The translations under genes were made by a program, and so were the position numbers. 64,000 nucleotides of DNA, taken from NCBI RefSeq assembly GCF_003576645.1, contig NC_044918.1, positions 27,923,827-27,987,826 of the forward strand. Direction: 5' to 3'. Positions 20,775-33,196 of the stretch are shown here, piece by piece; the first letter of the stretch is position 1; every line of letters begins with the position of its first letter. The stretch is from Ipomoea triloba (Eukaryota > Streptophyta > Magnoliopsida > Solanales > Convolvulaceae). A model generated the notes under the pieces. It was not told the DNA's origin and searched no databases. It was given only the letters and a program-made list of their open reading frames with translations.

Positions 20775-23672
20775 TGTAACACCCCAATTTTCAACTCTTA
20801 CATTTATTACAAATCAGTATTCATATGCTGCGGAAGCTTACATCTTATCAGCAGAAAACTGGGTGCTACCGCCACACCTAGAGTGAATTCTATCACCTCT
20901 TTGACAAACTCCACTCTAAGTGCACAGGCTAAACTTACAACATTAACAACAATCCCTGTCCACATCAAAGAGTAGACCCCAACCTCAACTTCCATCCTAT
21001 TCAGAGCTCATCGGGCTACAGGAACCCACCCTATATAACATCTGTTAACAGAAAACACATTGAAGTGTAGTTAGCACGACGGCTAAGTAAGGATATCCAT
21101 GGGTCATTCAAAACTAAATAAAGGTTTTGGTAAAACTTTTTACATGGAAACCCTATACCTTACTCATCAGCAGGGATTCTACCTGCAACAGTTATAAATA
21201 GCAGCTTGCATACACAATAAGCAAAATTCAATACCATCCCGAACCATTTCCCTCTTGACGAGGTCATTTGGTAATCATTTACATACCCAAGAATATATTG
21301 TTAAGCAATTAAGTATACTAGTAAGTAATAGAAAACATAAATCACACATTTTGCTTGTAATCACTTTAGTAGAAAAACCTTTCCCTCATAATGAAATTCT
21401 CATCACTTTTCACTTTTCCAAGAGAGAGATCACCCACAACCTTTGGGTACTTAAATACTTGTCACATCTTTCTTTCCCGTAGTTACGGAGTAACTACATT
21501 CATATTTCAAAATTTCACTTAGTCCTAGATAGAAAGTGAGTGTGAGGCCTCAGAGTATCCTTTCTCCACTTTTGACTGACCACTTGGATCGTTCAACTCG
21601 GGTTCAGTGGTCATCGCCCGGTCTAATACTGATCCCTTGGACTATAGGAGCGTTAGAATGATTCCTAGCTAGTCTCACTAGGTTCATAAGAACGACCCCT
21701 ACCCGAAAATAGAGTGACTATACTTAAGTGTGCACACCCCCGCAGGAGACCCTTTTCCTTTCGGATGATATAGTACTCGGCGAATAGACTTCGCCCACAG
21801 TATGAACTAGTCATACAATAACATCACCACCATACGGGAAGGCACTTTAAGCTCTCTATCCCGTAGGCTACAAGACAAGGTCCTTCACCACTTTTACTAG
21901 AACTAAGGTTTGAAAACATTTTTTCCACCTTTTCCCTTTTCTTGCAAAAATTTAGATAATCCACTAACAACCCTTCACAATGGTAAATCAAGTGTAACCA
22001 TTCTACACTTCCAACCCCACATTTTTCACATAAGTTCCATACTTGACACATACATCTCAATACATATAACATATGTACTTCCCAACCTTAACATAGGCAT
22101 AATACACAAAATACATTTACTCTTTACATGTACATAATACCACCTCCTTATAAGAAAATTTCAGCTTGGCGCAGTCCGAAAGATTGAGCCGGTAAAAATA
22201 ATTCCCGAACTCTTTTTCACTTGAAATTTTTATGGTAGAACCCCAACTCATAGTACTTGATGTCCATAAAAAGTTTTAATCATTTTGATCCGCGAATAAA
22301 CACAGAAAATTCCATTTTTGCCCTTGGCAGTGTGCTGTCCAGAATTTTTCTCTCTGGACCAGTTTTGGAAAAAAATTCGAAAACCATACTTATACTACTC
22401 CGATCATTATGAAATTTTATATGCAGGTTCTACACTTATTGAACTACATATCTGAAGAAAATAGGATCAAAATACCTTACCAAAGTTTCCCAATAAATCT
22501 CGGAAGTTACTGCCAGAAATCTATCTTGATTTTCAATATCTTCACAAGTATAAGCCTATATGGACATAAATACAACAACATATACATGCATATATTAGCT
22601 ATGAACATGTACACAAAAACTACCAAAGATTCAAAGAGTAATTTCTTGAACCATCTAAGAGTTCCTCAAGTTAAACACATAATTTTCACATAACACATAG
22701 ATTTCATGTACACCAATCAACCACAATTCACAACCTAGCTATCAATTATCTAGTTTCAAATAACCTCAACCAAATAAAGGGATTCCTTACCTCCTTGAGA
22801 GTATATTAACACCGTAGGATGAATTTTGGATCTTTTCCCCCAATTTACTCAAAACCCTAAGATCAAAATCAATACCATAACAACAAATATTAAGAACTTA
22901 AGCTTAGATTCATGCTCTAGGAGGAAAAACAAAGCTTTCCACCGAATAAAATCGAAGTTTTACCGAATAGTTTGACACTTGTGAAGAAACTTGGCTATGG
23001 AAGCAAGCTTTAATGGAGGAAAAATGGTGAAGAAGATGAAGATGATCACACTTTCTCTCTCTCTCTTTGATTTCGGCAATTTGAAGGGAAATGGAAAAAA
23101 ATTAAAGACAAAGCTTATATATTATATGAGGGAGTTTGTAGGATAAGCCACATTATTTGGATCATCTTCAAGAATTAATTAAATAATAACATGTGGCTAG
23201 AAATGGTGACAAGTGTCAAAATCTTATGGTAACTCAAGAAAAATATCTTCAATTGGACTGGTAAGGGTCAAAACAGATATAATTTCGGTAGGAAATAATT
23301 TAAATAGGAATAATTCCGAACTAAAAATTTATCTCAGACTGAAACTCAAAATTGGGCTAGGTTCGGTACACCGCGAAATTCTGTGATGTTACGGTCAAAA
23401 TAAATTTTCACCCTTGTAGTCCATCTAATTCCAACTTAACTAAGCAGGAAGTTCATACTTAGTCATAATATGCATAATCATCCATTTCCTAGGAAATCCG
23501 AGCTGAAAATTTGTTCCTTAAAAATTTTACGGTTCGTGACCAGTACGTATGATCGCAGCCTAATAACAACTATACTCACTTATAAAAATTCTTTTGAAAT
23601 ATCTGAAGATCATAACTTATGAATGTCAACGCCTTAGGATAAAATAATGTTAAGAAAATACGGGGTATTACA
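20775..23672 (-). repeat. Solo LTR 2 of the long-LTR family, inside gypsy RT
   Basis: Plus strand starts TGTAACACCCC and ends GGGGTATTACA, with CATTT duplicated at 20,770-20,774 and 23,673-23,677. It lies in opposite orientation to solo LTR 1. It keeps the 5' block, the pre-gene intron (21,042-21,182 on the minus strand) and the 3' hairpin, but the small gene is reduced to about 14 codons followed by a stop, so most of it has been deleted. It cuts the gypsy polyprotein between the RT palm and thumb, so it is younger than the gypsy insertion. Confidence 0.88.
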
Positions 23673-23677
23673 CATTT

Positions 23678-26419
23678 CTTGGTGTGGGCCACTCTTGGAT
23701 AGCCTTAACTTTGGCACTATCCACTTCAGTTCCAATGGCATTAACAATATAGCCAAGAAAATGAACGGAATTTGTGCAAAATTCACACTTCTTAAGGTTA
23801 ACATATAGTTGATGTTTCCTCAAGACTGTAAACACTTGTCGTAGGTGCCTAATATGTTCTTCGAGACATTTGATGTAGATTAGTATATCATCAAAATATA
23901 CGACTACGCTTTTCCCTATGAAGTCTCGGAGCACATGATTCATAAGTCTCATGAATGTGCTAGGTGCATTAGTGAGTCCGAATGGCATAACAAGCCATTC
24001 GTATATACCTTGTTTGGTCTTGAATGTTGTTTTCCATTCATCACCCTCATGTATTCTAATTTGGTGATAACCTGATCTTAAATCAATCTTAGAAAACATA
24101 CATGCACCATGCAATTCATCTAACATATCATCTAAACGGGGAATGGGAAAACGGTATTTAACAGTTATTTTGTTGATTGCACGGCAATCAACACACATTC
24201 TCCATGACCCATCTTTTTTTGGCACAAGTAACACCGGTACTGCACAAGGACTAAGACTTTCTCTCACATGTCCTTTGGACAATAACTCCTCTACCTGTTT
24301 TTGTATTTCTTTAATTTCATCAGGACTGCATCTATAGGTAGGACGGTTAGGAATTGGTGCCCCAGGCACCAAGTCTATTTGGTGTTCAATCCCCCTTATT
24401 GGCGGTAGCCCAGTGGGCATCTCTGTGGGAAAGATGTCTTTAAAGTCCTGCATCAAAGAAGACACTGCCTCGGGCAAGTGCTTGAGGTTAGTAGCCTCGG
24501 GACTAGGCCCTTTATATAACATTAACAAAATTGACCTCCCCGCTTTTATAGCTTGTTCAACCTCTCTTTTTTTGCAAAAGAAATTTTTTTTTGTACTTCC
24601 CTCATTCTTTTGTGCACTCAATTCATTTTTTTCTTTTTGTTTTTCTCTCTTATTTTTTCTCTCTATTTCTTTTTCATTCAATTTCTTTTCATCTTCATAA
24701 ATTTGTCGTGGCGACAAAGGTACAAGAGTGATTTTCTGCCCATCGTGTAAAAAAGAGTACATATTACTATGTCCTTCATGAATAGTTTTTTTGTCAAATT
24801 GCCAAGGCCTTCCCAAAAGTATATGTGCAGCTTGCATCGACACTATGTCACATAAAACTTCGTCTATATATCTCCCTATAGAAAGTGGCACCATAACCTG
24901 TTTATTCACTTTGATTTCTCCTATATTGTTGAGCCATTGTAATGAATAGGGCGTAGGGTGTTCCTTCATGGTTAATCCCAATTTGGTGACTAGCTCAGTA
25001 CTAGCAACATTTGCACAACTCCCTCCGTCAATTATCACCTTACACACCTTGCCATGAATATGACATCGAGTATGAAAAATATTTTCCCTTTGTTCTTCGT
25101 CGGCTGTTGCTTGCAAATTAAGTAATCTCCTTACCATTAATGTTTCTCCTTCCACCGGATGCTCAATAATGTTCTCATCGTCACTTGTCGCAGCATCATC
25201 TTGGTCATTGCCATGTTCAGAGTTTGTTTCTATTTCCCCAGTTAGACGCATTATAATGGTCTTTTTGTTTGGACATTCTCTTGCAATGTGTCCCCTTCCC
25301 ATGCATTTAAAGCATTTAACGCCACTAGGTCTACTTGTAGGAGCTTTAGCCTTCCCTTTGTCATTACCTTCCTCGATTGCCTTTACTTTATTAGTCTCAA
25401 TTCTAAGCTTGCGCTCATTTTTTTTTTCCTCCTTTTGCTCCTTTCCTATTTTCCAGCTGGAAGTATGTGCGCGTTTTTTCTTCTTTTTTAGCCTCTTTTC
25501 AATTTGTATAGCCTTGTGTACTAGCTCCTCATAATCAACGAAATCATACATCTCAATCTCGTCCTGAATATCCCAATTTAATCCCTTGATGAACCGGGAT
25601 ATCGTTGTTTCAGGATCTTCCTCCAGCCCTATTTTGGTTACAATCTTCTCAGTCTCATGATCATATTCAGCCACCGTCATTCTACCTTGGATTAGATCTT
25701 GTAGTTGTTGGTGTAATTCTCGGTGGTACCAATTGGGCACGAACTTTTTCCTCATTACTATTTTCATCTCCCTCCAAGTTTCTATCGTTCTATCCCCACT
25801 CCTTCTTCTACTAAGAACTACCTTATCCCACCATAGTGTTGCATAGTCGGTGAATTCTAGAGCTGCTAAATTTACTTTCTTCCTCTAGTCGGTGAATTCT
25901 AGAGCTGCTAAATTTACTTTCTTCCTCTCAGAGTAATTATGACGAGCTGCTAAATTTACTTTCTTCCTCTCAGAGTAATTATGACGAGCAAACACTCTTT
26001 CTACCTTCTTCTCCCATTCTAGGTAAGCATCAGGGTCACTCTTTCCCGAAAATGACTGCATAGACATCTTAACATTCCCCAAGTCATCATCTAACCTCCT
26101 CCAATCTCTATGCCCCCCTTCTATATTCTCTATCCCTGATTCTTCTTCTCCCATCATTCTCTTCTTCCCCATCTTGCTCACTCTCACTTTCCTCATCCCT
26201 TTCTTCTTCATCCTCACCCCTTCTCACATTACCTCTCCCATTTTGCCCCCCCCCCCCCCCATTTTGATTTTGTCGTTGAGTTTCCTCAACTCTCTCAATT
26301 CGTTCACTCAATCCCTCAATCACATTAGTAATCTTAGCGAATTGTCCCTTCATGGCTCTCATCATGAGGCGCATGTCGAGACTCAACTCTGGCTCGTCTG
26401 TCTCACTTGGACCAGACAT
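23678..26419 (-). pseudogene. Gypsy gag, protease and RT palm
   Basis: Gag starts at the ATG at 26,419 (MSGPSETDEPELSLD). A frameshift follows at the C run near 26,250, then a second frame (25,885-26,217) with gag motif DAYLEWEKKVERVF and a duplicated RHNYSERKKVNLAA. The third frame (23,668-25,767) holds the rest of gag, a CCHC knuckle (CFKCMGRGHIAREC), the protease (VIIDGGSCANVAS) and RT. In RT the motifs VPKKDGSWRMCVDCRAIN, KIDLRSGYHQIRI and VVYFDDILIY are present, so the YFDD catalytic box is intact. The frame ends at the solo LTR. Confidence 0.88.
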
Positions 26420-26577
26420 GATGTACCCTGCACAAAAGTTACAATAAAATAGGACCTCACGTCACTCCCTCACTCACNAGACTCAACTCTGGCTCGTCTG
26501 TCTCACTTGGACCAGACATGATGTACCCTGCACAAAAGTTACAATAAAATAGGACCTCACGTCACTCCCTCACTCAC
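26388..26577. repeat. Exact ~90-bp duplication around a single N
   Basis: The stretch from AGACTCAACTC to CTCACTCAC occurs twice with one N (26,478) between. This looks like two contig ends overlapped but not merged, that is, an assembly artefact. A related short tandem duplication sits at 25,880-25,990. Confidence 0.8.
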
Positions 26578-26869
26578 GCTCTTTAATGGGGGTGGTCACT
26601 CGTTATTTTACCACTCGTATATAATAATAATAATAATAATAACTCTCTAATAATCTAACCAAATTATACCTTCTTATTAGAAATCAAAGTTCTCTCCTCC
26701 GAGTTCTAATCGAGTTCTAACAACTAAAATCAAGTCTTTACTACCAAGTGGCTAGGTGAATATATATTGGAAAAAAAAATTGTTCATGGTGTTTTGGCTA
26801 TGGGGTTATATCACCAGGTAGTTTGGGTGGATAACATAAATTGGGCAAGTTCAATGAAGATAATAATTC

Positions 26870-27060
26870 TAGATATATGAACAAATCCAAGTAACATGAA
26901 ACCAAGAAATCCCAAAAAAAAAAAAAAAAAAAACAAAAAAGTAAAAAAAAAAAAAAGTATAAGCAATTATCTTGTTTTTTTTTTTTTTTTTTTTTTTAAA
27001 CCTTTTTTTTTTTTGGAAAAACAAATTCTTCTCTTTTTTTTTTTCTTTTATCTCCTTTGA
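26870..27060. repeat. Homopolymer A and T tracts in the gypsy leader
   Basis: Runs of A (about 26,915-26,955) and T (about 26,975-27,045) in the region between the primer-binding site and gag. Low complexity; possible sequencing inaccuracy. Confidence 0.85.
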
Positions 27061-27344
27061 CTCATAGCACAAGGAATACTGGAAGACAAAAACTAGCTTT
27101 ACACATGAAATAAAAGTTCATAGTTCACATGCTAGCTACACCAAAACAATAACTATTGCAACACGTGGTGATTTTTGAAGCAATTAATCAAGTTATTATC
27201 ACTTCTTAAGCCACATGCTAGAGTGCCAAAGTTTGTTTAAGTATCAGCAAGTTCGTAGCAATGCATGTAGTTAATGAAAACAACCAATTCTAAATGTCTC
27301 TAGGTGGTATGAAGATCTTACGTGTACCAATTGGATAAACTTGG

Positions 27345-27357
27345 CTTTGATACCAAA
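27345..27357 (-). other. Inner gypsy primer-binding site
   Basis: Minus strand TTTGGTATCAAAGCC, following the type A LTR end at 27,358; complementary to initiator tRNA-Met. Confidence 0.75.
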
Positions 27358-27621
27358 TGTTGCGATTTGGCAGCCCGGAGTGAAGCTTCGTGCTGCTGAA
27401 GATTACTCGAATCGGTCCCAGTTGGTTCTCAGGTAGTTCGGTAGTTTTGGACGGATAGTAAGTGACGGACGGGTGGGTTTTTGTTGCAGGTTTAGGCTTC
27501 GTTGGGTTGGAGTTAAAGGTGTTTTTTATTTTGGGTTTTGGTGAATAGCGGTTTGCCACGTCCGACTGTAGAACGATAAAAACCGGGGATGACGCTACAA
27601 GGATGGTAATTTCCTGGATAA
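27358..27621 (-). repeat. Partial type A LTR, internal copy
   Basis: Matches 18,164-18,420 (TGTTGCGATTTGGCAGCCCG and on) and stops near GGTAATTTCCTGGATAA, where the outer primer-binding site begins. Confidence 0.85.
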
Positions 27622-27627
27622 CCGTGT

Positions 27628-27641
27628 GCTCTGATACCAAA
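27628..27641 (-). other. Outer gypsy primer-binding site
   Basis: Minus strand TTTGGTATCAGAGC, a perfect initiator tRNA-Met type site directly after the type B LTR. Confidence 0.8.
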
Positions 27642-28191
27642 TGATGCAAATCTGGTTGGCCCGATCTTCTCTTCACACTCTAATTTAAAAAGGATTTTAA
27701 AATGGCTTATTCGGTTGGGTGAGTTTGATTTGGAAGGTTTAATTTAGGTTGGGTAAAGGGTTGTTTTTGGGTTTTAATGTATAACGGTTTGCCACGTTCG
27801 GCTGTAGAACGATAAAAACCGGGGATGACGCCACAAGGATGGTAATTTCCTTGATAAGTCAGGTTTGCCATGATCCACTTATCACGGCTGAACTCATTCC
27901 GAGTTCCAGAAAACACTTAGTTTTCTATCTCAAAAATTCTCTACTGTATATTCCATTTGGCCTGCAATGGCCTTAAATAGCCATTAATAAGCAAATTACA
28001 ACCACATGATTGAGATAATTATTTAGAATATGATAAAATAATCCTAACTAACAAACTAAGATAAACATTAAATTTAATATAATTCTAACAAACTAAATCT
28101 AAAATAATTATAAAATAATCATCCTAATTAATTACTAAAACTAATTTTAAAATATTCCAACAGCCAATTATTGGTTCCTGTGCCCACAACA
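27642..28191 (-). repeat. Gypsy 5' LTR, type B
   Basis: 550 bp, TGATGCAAATC to CCCACAACA on the plus strand. It shares only a core (CGGTTTGCCACG through GGTAATTTCCTTGATAAG) with type A. GTACC follows at 28,192. Confidence 0.75.
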
Positions 28192-29189
28192 GTACCGGTC
28201 ACGAACCGTAAAATTTTTAAGGATGAATATACAGTTCGAATTTCCATAGGAAATGGATTATTAAGCATGATACGATTAAGCGTGAACTTCCTACTCATTT
28301 CAGTTGGAATTAGACGAACTGTAAGAGTGAAATTTATTACGAACCTTCGTACCACTGTATTTCGCGAGATACCGAACAATTGTCCGATTTTAGTGGTTAA
28401 TGACGGGATTATTTTTAGGATAATTTTGGTATTAAAATTTTCCCGAATTAAATTATATTGCTCCGAACTTTTATCTGATTTAATCCCTAACTGGCAAGGA
28501 AGTCTTACTCTACAAGACTTACCATGGGGTTGTGACAAGTGTCACATTATTTACCATATGGTAATTTTTAATTAATTAAGTAGGATGGGTATGGGATAAG
28601 CCATGCTAGCTAACTTATGTTCCAAGCTACCCTCTCCCACCTCCTTGTTCGAAAATAAGAGAAGGAAAATTTCATTCTTCATCTTTGGGATCCAAGAACT
28701 CCATAGCCATTTTTCCTACACAAGTGCTTCCATACTAGGTAAAACTTTGGTTTTATTCGGTTAAAATGGCTAGAATCCTTTCCTAGAACTTAATTTTAAG
28801 CTAAGAATTCATGAAAATATTGTTGTTATGGTGATCATTATTTAGGATCTTCGGTGAAAATTTGGAGGTGAAGATCACAACTTTGTCTACGGTATTAAAA
28901 ACTACTTGAGAGGTAAGGAATCCCCTAAGTCGGTTTAGTCACTTGAAAATGGACAATTGCTAGTAAACTATGAGACTAGGAATTTTATGTGAAAATTATG
29001 TGTTAAACTTGAGGATCTCTTAGTTGACTCAAGAAACTACACTTTGAATTTTGGTAATTTTTGGGTACATGTTCATAGCTAATATATGCATGTATATGTT
29101 GTATTTATGTCCATATAGGCTTATACTTGTGAAAATATTGGAAAATCAAGACGTTACTACACAGTTTTTGCTGCCCGAGACTTGCAGAT

Positions 29190-29345
29190 TTGGACGGACG
29201 CGGCCCTGGACGCGCGTCCACTGCGCGTCCATCGGCGTCCAGAACGCGAGACCAGGGCCGAACGGTCGGACGCGGCCCGGACGCGCGCGTCCGCCGTGCG
29301 TCCGGCGGTGCAGACATCCGCGCAGCTGCGGTGCGCGGAGCTGTT
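29190..29345. other. GC-rich island in LTR copy D
   Basis: About 150 bases dominated by GGACGCG and GCGTCC words on both strands, in an otherwise AT-rich LTR. Words such as GGACGCGCG/CGCGTCC are mutually complementary, so it can fold. Open frames here run in several frames and show no codon signal. Absent from the sister LTRs. Confidence 0.85.
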
Positions 29346-29699
29346 TTCGACCGAACTTTCATCCGAGATTTTTGCTCATGAATGTTATGTTGTTTGAAAG
29401 GCCTACGGGCAACCGAGTTCAATTTTTGAAAGAACAAATATTGTTTTGGAAATTGTGTACACCAATTTGGAAGAAAAATCGTGTTTTTAAGAAACAAGTG
29501 TAACCCTTGTCACTTGGGGAAATTTATGTTGAAAAGTCACTGACAAATATGAATATTTTGGAAACATATTTGGATAAGAATAATCGTTTTGAGACATCAT
29601 GTGAAAAATACTAAATAAGTATCAAGGAAAGAAAGAATGTTTTGAAAATCTTAGTTTCTGGATAAGTTGCGAAGGACTTGATTAACCCACGGGAGGGCT

Positions 29700-29975
29700 T
29701 AATTGCCATAGCCCAGCGGTTGTTTGCAAGATTAACCTGCGGGAGGCTTGAGTGTCGTGGCCCGAGGTTGTTGAGATGATTGACCTGCGGGAGGCATGAG
29801 TGCCGTGGCCCGAGGTTGCTGAGATGGTTGACCTGCAGGAGGCTTGAGTGCCGTGGCCCGAGGTTGCTGAGATAATCGACCTGCGGGAGGCTTGAGTGCC
29901 GTGGCCCGAGGTTGCTGAGATGATTGATCTGCGGGAGGCTTGATTGCCGTGGCCCGAGGTTGTTGAGAACACTCC
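29700..29975. repeat. 48-bp minisatellite in LTR copy D
   Basis: Five to six imperfect units of 48 bp (core GACCTGCGGGAGGCTTGAG, GTGGCCCGAGGTTG). Because 48 is a multiple of three, several frames stay open and give 16-residue repeats on the minus strand. I treat these as by-products of the period. Confidence 0.92.
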
Positions 29976-30210
29976 AAAGAGGCCTCACACTTATCCAGGG
30001 GGGAACTAAGTGAACTCTAACTATGAAAACTCAGTTACTCCGTAACTATGTTGAAGAACAAAATGTGACGTATTTTAAGCACCGTAACGTGCTGCTAATC
30101 TCTCTCTTTTGAGATAAGAATGGCGAAAATTCCTATAAAGGAAAAGTTGTGCAAGTTGATTCATGTCGTATACTCTACTTTACATTCTACTGTTGATAAT
30201 CTGGTTGCAG

Positions 30211-30346
30211 GTAGATTTTCAACTCACGGGTAAACTTTATAGTTTTCTAAATACTATATTTTCGAAACCTTTGTTTACTTTTGAGTGACAATGGATTTCC
30301 TTACTTAGCCGTCGTGCTAACTACACTTCATTGTGTCCTTTATCAG
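30211..30346 (+). other. Predicted intron before the LTR-D small gene
   Basis: GGTTGCAG|GTAGA donor, GCTAAC at 30,316-30,321, acceptor CTTTATCAG at 30,346, then the ATG. Same layout as in solo LTR 1. Confidence 0.55.
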
Positions 30347-30862
30347 ATGCAGTCTAGCGTGGGCTCTTACAGCCCCGGGAACTCTGGTGACTCATCAGAG
30401 TTCATGTTCCCTATTATAGACTATGATGATTATGTACAGTACTTAGCGGGTGACGACCTGTTTGCTCCCGACTACGCTCTAGATCCTCCAGCTCCGGCTT
30501 ATGCTCCTGACCCCGTTCCTACTCCTGTTCCCCCAGTGGTACTTGTTTGGTCTCCTGCTCCCAGTAATCCGTTGTGTCATATGGATATTATCCAGGCGAG
30601 TTATGGGTTTTATCCCATTGAGGTCTTAGCAGGGAGTGACCCTCTTGAGTTCGTGGTTCACTACCCTTATCCGTGGGACCCTAGTCCTCCGGATTATCTT
30701 GATGAGTGGATGATGGTGAACAGCCCGTGTAATTTCCTTGATCATATCACCTGGTTCGAGGGCGAGTGGCACCTTGTCTGGGGCACGTATACTGGCCCGG
30801 TGTACCGCTCGCTAGAGTTCTGGGGCACGTATACTGGCCCGGTGTACCGCTCGCTAGAGTAG
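30347..30862 (+). CDS. LTR-encoded acidic, Pro- and Trp-rich protein, paralogue
   Basis: 171 aa, homologous along its length to the protein at 14,071-14,508. It shares the N-terminal QSSV.SYSP, the acidic YDDY motif, a longer proline-rich linker (PPAPAYAPDPVPTPVPP), and the block YGFYPIE, GSDPLEF, VHYPYPWDPSP, FLDHITW, EGEWHLVWG, TGPVYR. I chose the ATG at 30,347 because it follows the conserved acceptor; an in-frame ATG at 30,281 lies inside the intron. The C-terminus is extended by a tandem duplication that repeats WGTYTGPVYRSLE; a third DNA unit lies after the stop. No known domain was found. It lies within LTR copy D in the same orientation as that LTR. Confidence 0.58.
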   Translation: MQSSVGSYSPGNSGDSSEFMFPIIDYDDYVQYLAGDDLFAPDYALDPPAPAYAPDPVPTPVPPVVLVWSPAPSNPLCHMDIIQASYGFYPIEVLAGSDPLEFVVHYPYPWDPSPPDYLDEWMMVNSPCNFLDHITWFEGEWHLVWGTYTGPVYRSLEFWGTYTGPVYRSLE

Positions 30863-30913
30863 GTTGTGTCTTATACTGGCCCGGTGTACCGCTCGCTAGA
30901 GTAGGTTGTGTCT
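30778..30913 (+). repeat. Tandem repeat at the 3' end of the LTR-D small gene
   Basis: The core TATACTGGCCCGGTGTACCG occurs three times and ends each time in CTCGCTAGAGT. Two copies are coding and one is after the stop; GTAGGTTGTGTCTTA is also repeated. Confidence 0.9.
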
Positions 30914-31076
30914 TAGGGGAAAAGTCAAGGCTGACCTTTTTGTGTACATATCTTTTGTAGCCATGGTCGTTCCAAGATGACTAGTAAGGTCGGGATTAGT
31001 CCAAACTCTTGTTCTAACGGGCTGTAAGAAACTCGTGTACATATTAGTAGCTAGTATAGCTACTCTTTTGCTGATG

Positions 31077-31108
<32 letters not shown>

Positions 31109-31980
31109 TTATGATGGGTAATGGCGATATGAAACAGTTTCCTTATCTTTAGCCTGTGCATCTAGGGTGAACTCTATCTGGATTTGATTGAGTTCAGTCT
31201 AGGTGTGGCGGTAACTACTCCGGATGTACGGTATAGCCGAGCCGGGGTGTTATGGGCCCTATTGCAACAATTAACCAAGCAATAATTCATATATATGAAT
31301 ATAACAGAAGATACATAAATAATAAAGTGCAAAGAATAATTTAGGCTAAATAAAGCTTACTGGTCTTGTAGAATCAAACTTCAATAATCTTCGAATTAGA
31401 AAAATAAGAACTCAGCAGTACATCGTACGAATGCTTACAATATAAATTAAATTCTTCGGTGAATAATGATTGATTGCAACTGAAACTCCTCTCCTATTTA
31501 TACTAGTTTAAGCTTAATTTTGTCCATTAATGAGAGTAAATTGCGGTAGAGTTCTTTGGTGAGGAGCAATCCACGCATCGAAATTTTAGCTTGTGGACGA
31601 AATTCCTCGCAGCAGTCTTCGGCTTCGCAATTGTCGTTCGTCGCAAGCCAGGTCAATCTGCTTCCTAATTCCTACGTACATACTTAATTAACTAAAGAAA
31701 CAAAAGGGAAATTGGGTTTAAATGGAGTTGGATGGGCTTCAAAACATATAAAAGAAATAAAAACATTAACATTGGGCCAAATTAAACAAAATAAAATAAA
31801 GAAGGGATTAGCCCAACTCTTAATATTGGCCCAAAATAATCTTTAAGCTTAATTATTTAAATAACTAATATATCAATATAAAATATAAAATAAAACTTAA
31901 AATAAATATAATGTTAAATAAATAAAACTAATTTATTAAAAAAAATTAATCTAAATTAAATATAAAAATAGTGCTTATCA

Positions 31981-33196
<1,216 letters not shown>

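Larger units (their letters stand above)
18164..28191 (-). mobile_element. Ty3/gypsy retrotransposon with mismatched LTRs
   Basis: A 10.0-kb insertion flanked by GTACC on both sides; about 7.1 kb after removing the nested solo LTR (20,775-23,672). On the minus strand the order is LTR, primer-binding site, a second partial LTR with its own primer-binding site, gag, protease, RT, RNase H, integrase, LTR. The polyprotein follows gypsy order (integrase last). The integrase C-terminus has the KSKLLPRGDGPFKVL type seen in chromovirus-like plant gypsy elements. The two terminal LTRs are not the same sequence. Confidence 0.88.
18021..31255 (+). repeat. Long LTR copy D, interrupted by the gypsy element
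   Basis: 18,021-18,163 begins TGTAACCCCT and matches the start of solo LTR 1. The sequence resumes at 28,197 (GGTCACGAACCGTAA) exactly where the match requires, with GTACC duplicated at the junctions (18,159-18,163 and 28,192-28,196). It ends near GGGGTGTTA at 31,253, where the expected CA and a target duplication are missing, so the right edge is damaged. Without the insert it is about 3.2 kb. The middle holds a GC island and a 48-bp minisatellite absent from the sister copies. Confidence 0.8.
17413..31980. mobile_element. Unclassified old element hosting the nested heap
   Basis: Repeat unit 1 stops at GTCTCAA (17,412), and the matching position in unit 2 (33,182) continues differently; unit 2 begins at 31,981. 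The sequence between is therefore an insertion. Without the long LTR and its contents it is about 1.3 kb (17,413-18,020 plus 31,256-31,980), AT-rich and without genes. On the minus strand its right end reads TGATAAGCAC. It carries a phrase like GTCGTATCCACAGAGACT, seen in many plant repeats. I cannot assign a class. Confidence 0.45.

Noticed and set aside
29051..29503. 150- and 130-aa frames across the GC island
   Set aside because: Open on both strands in several frames with Arg/Ala/Pro-rich content, typical of GC-rich noncoding DNA.
29700..29975. Possible CRISPR-like array
   Set aside because: Units are contiguous tandem repeats without unique spacers, in a plant retrotransposon LTR.
29611..29988. 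Minus-strand frames with 16-residue repeats
   Set aside because: They are produced by a 48-bp minisatellite, open in several frames at once.
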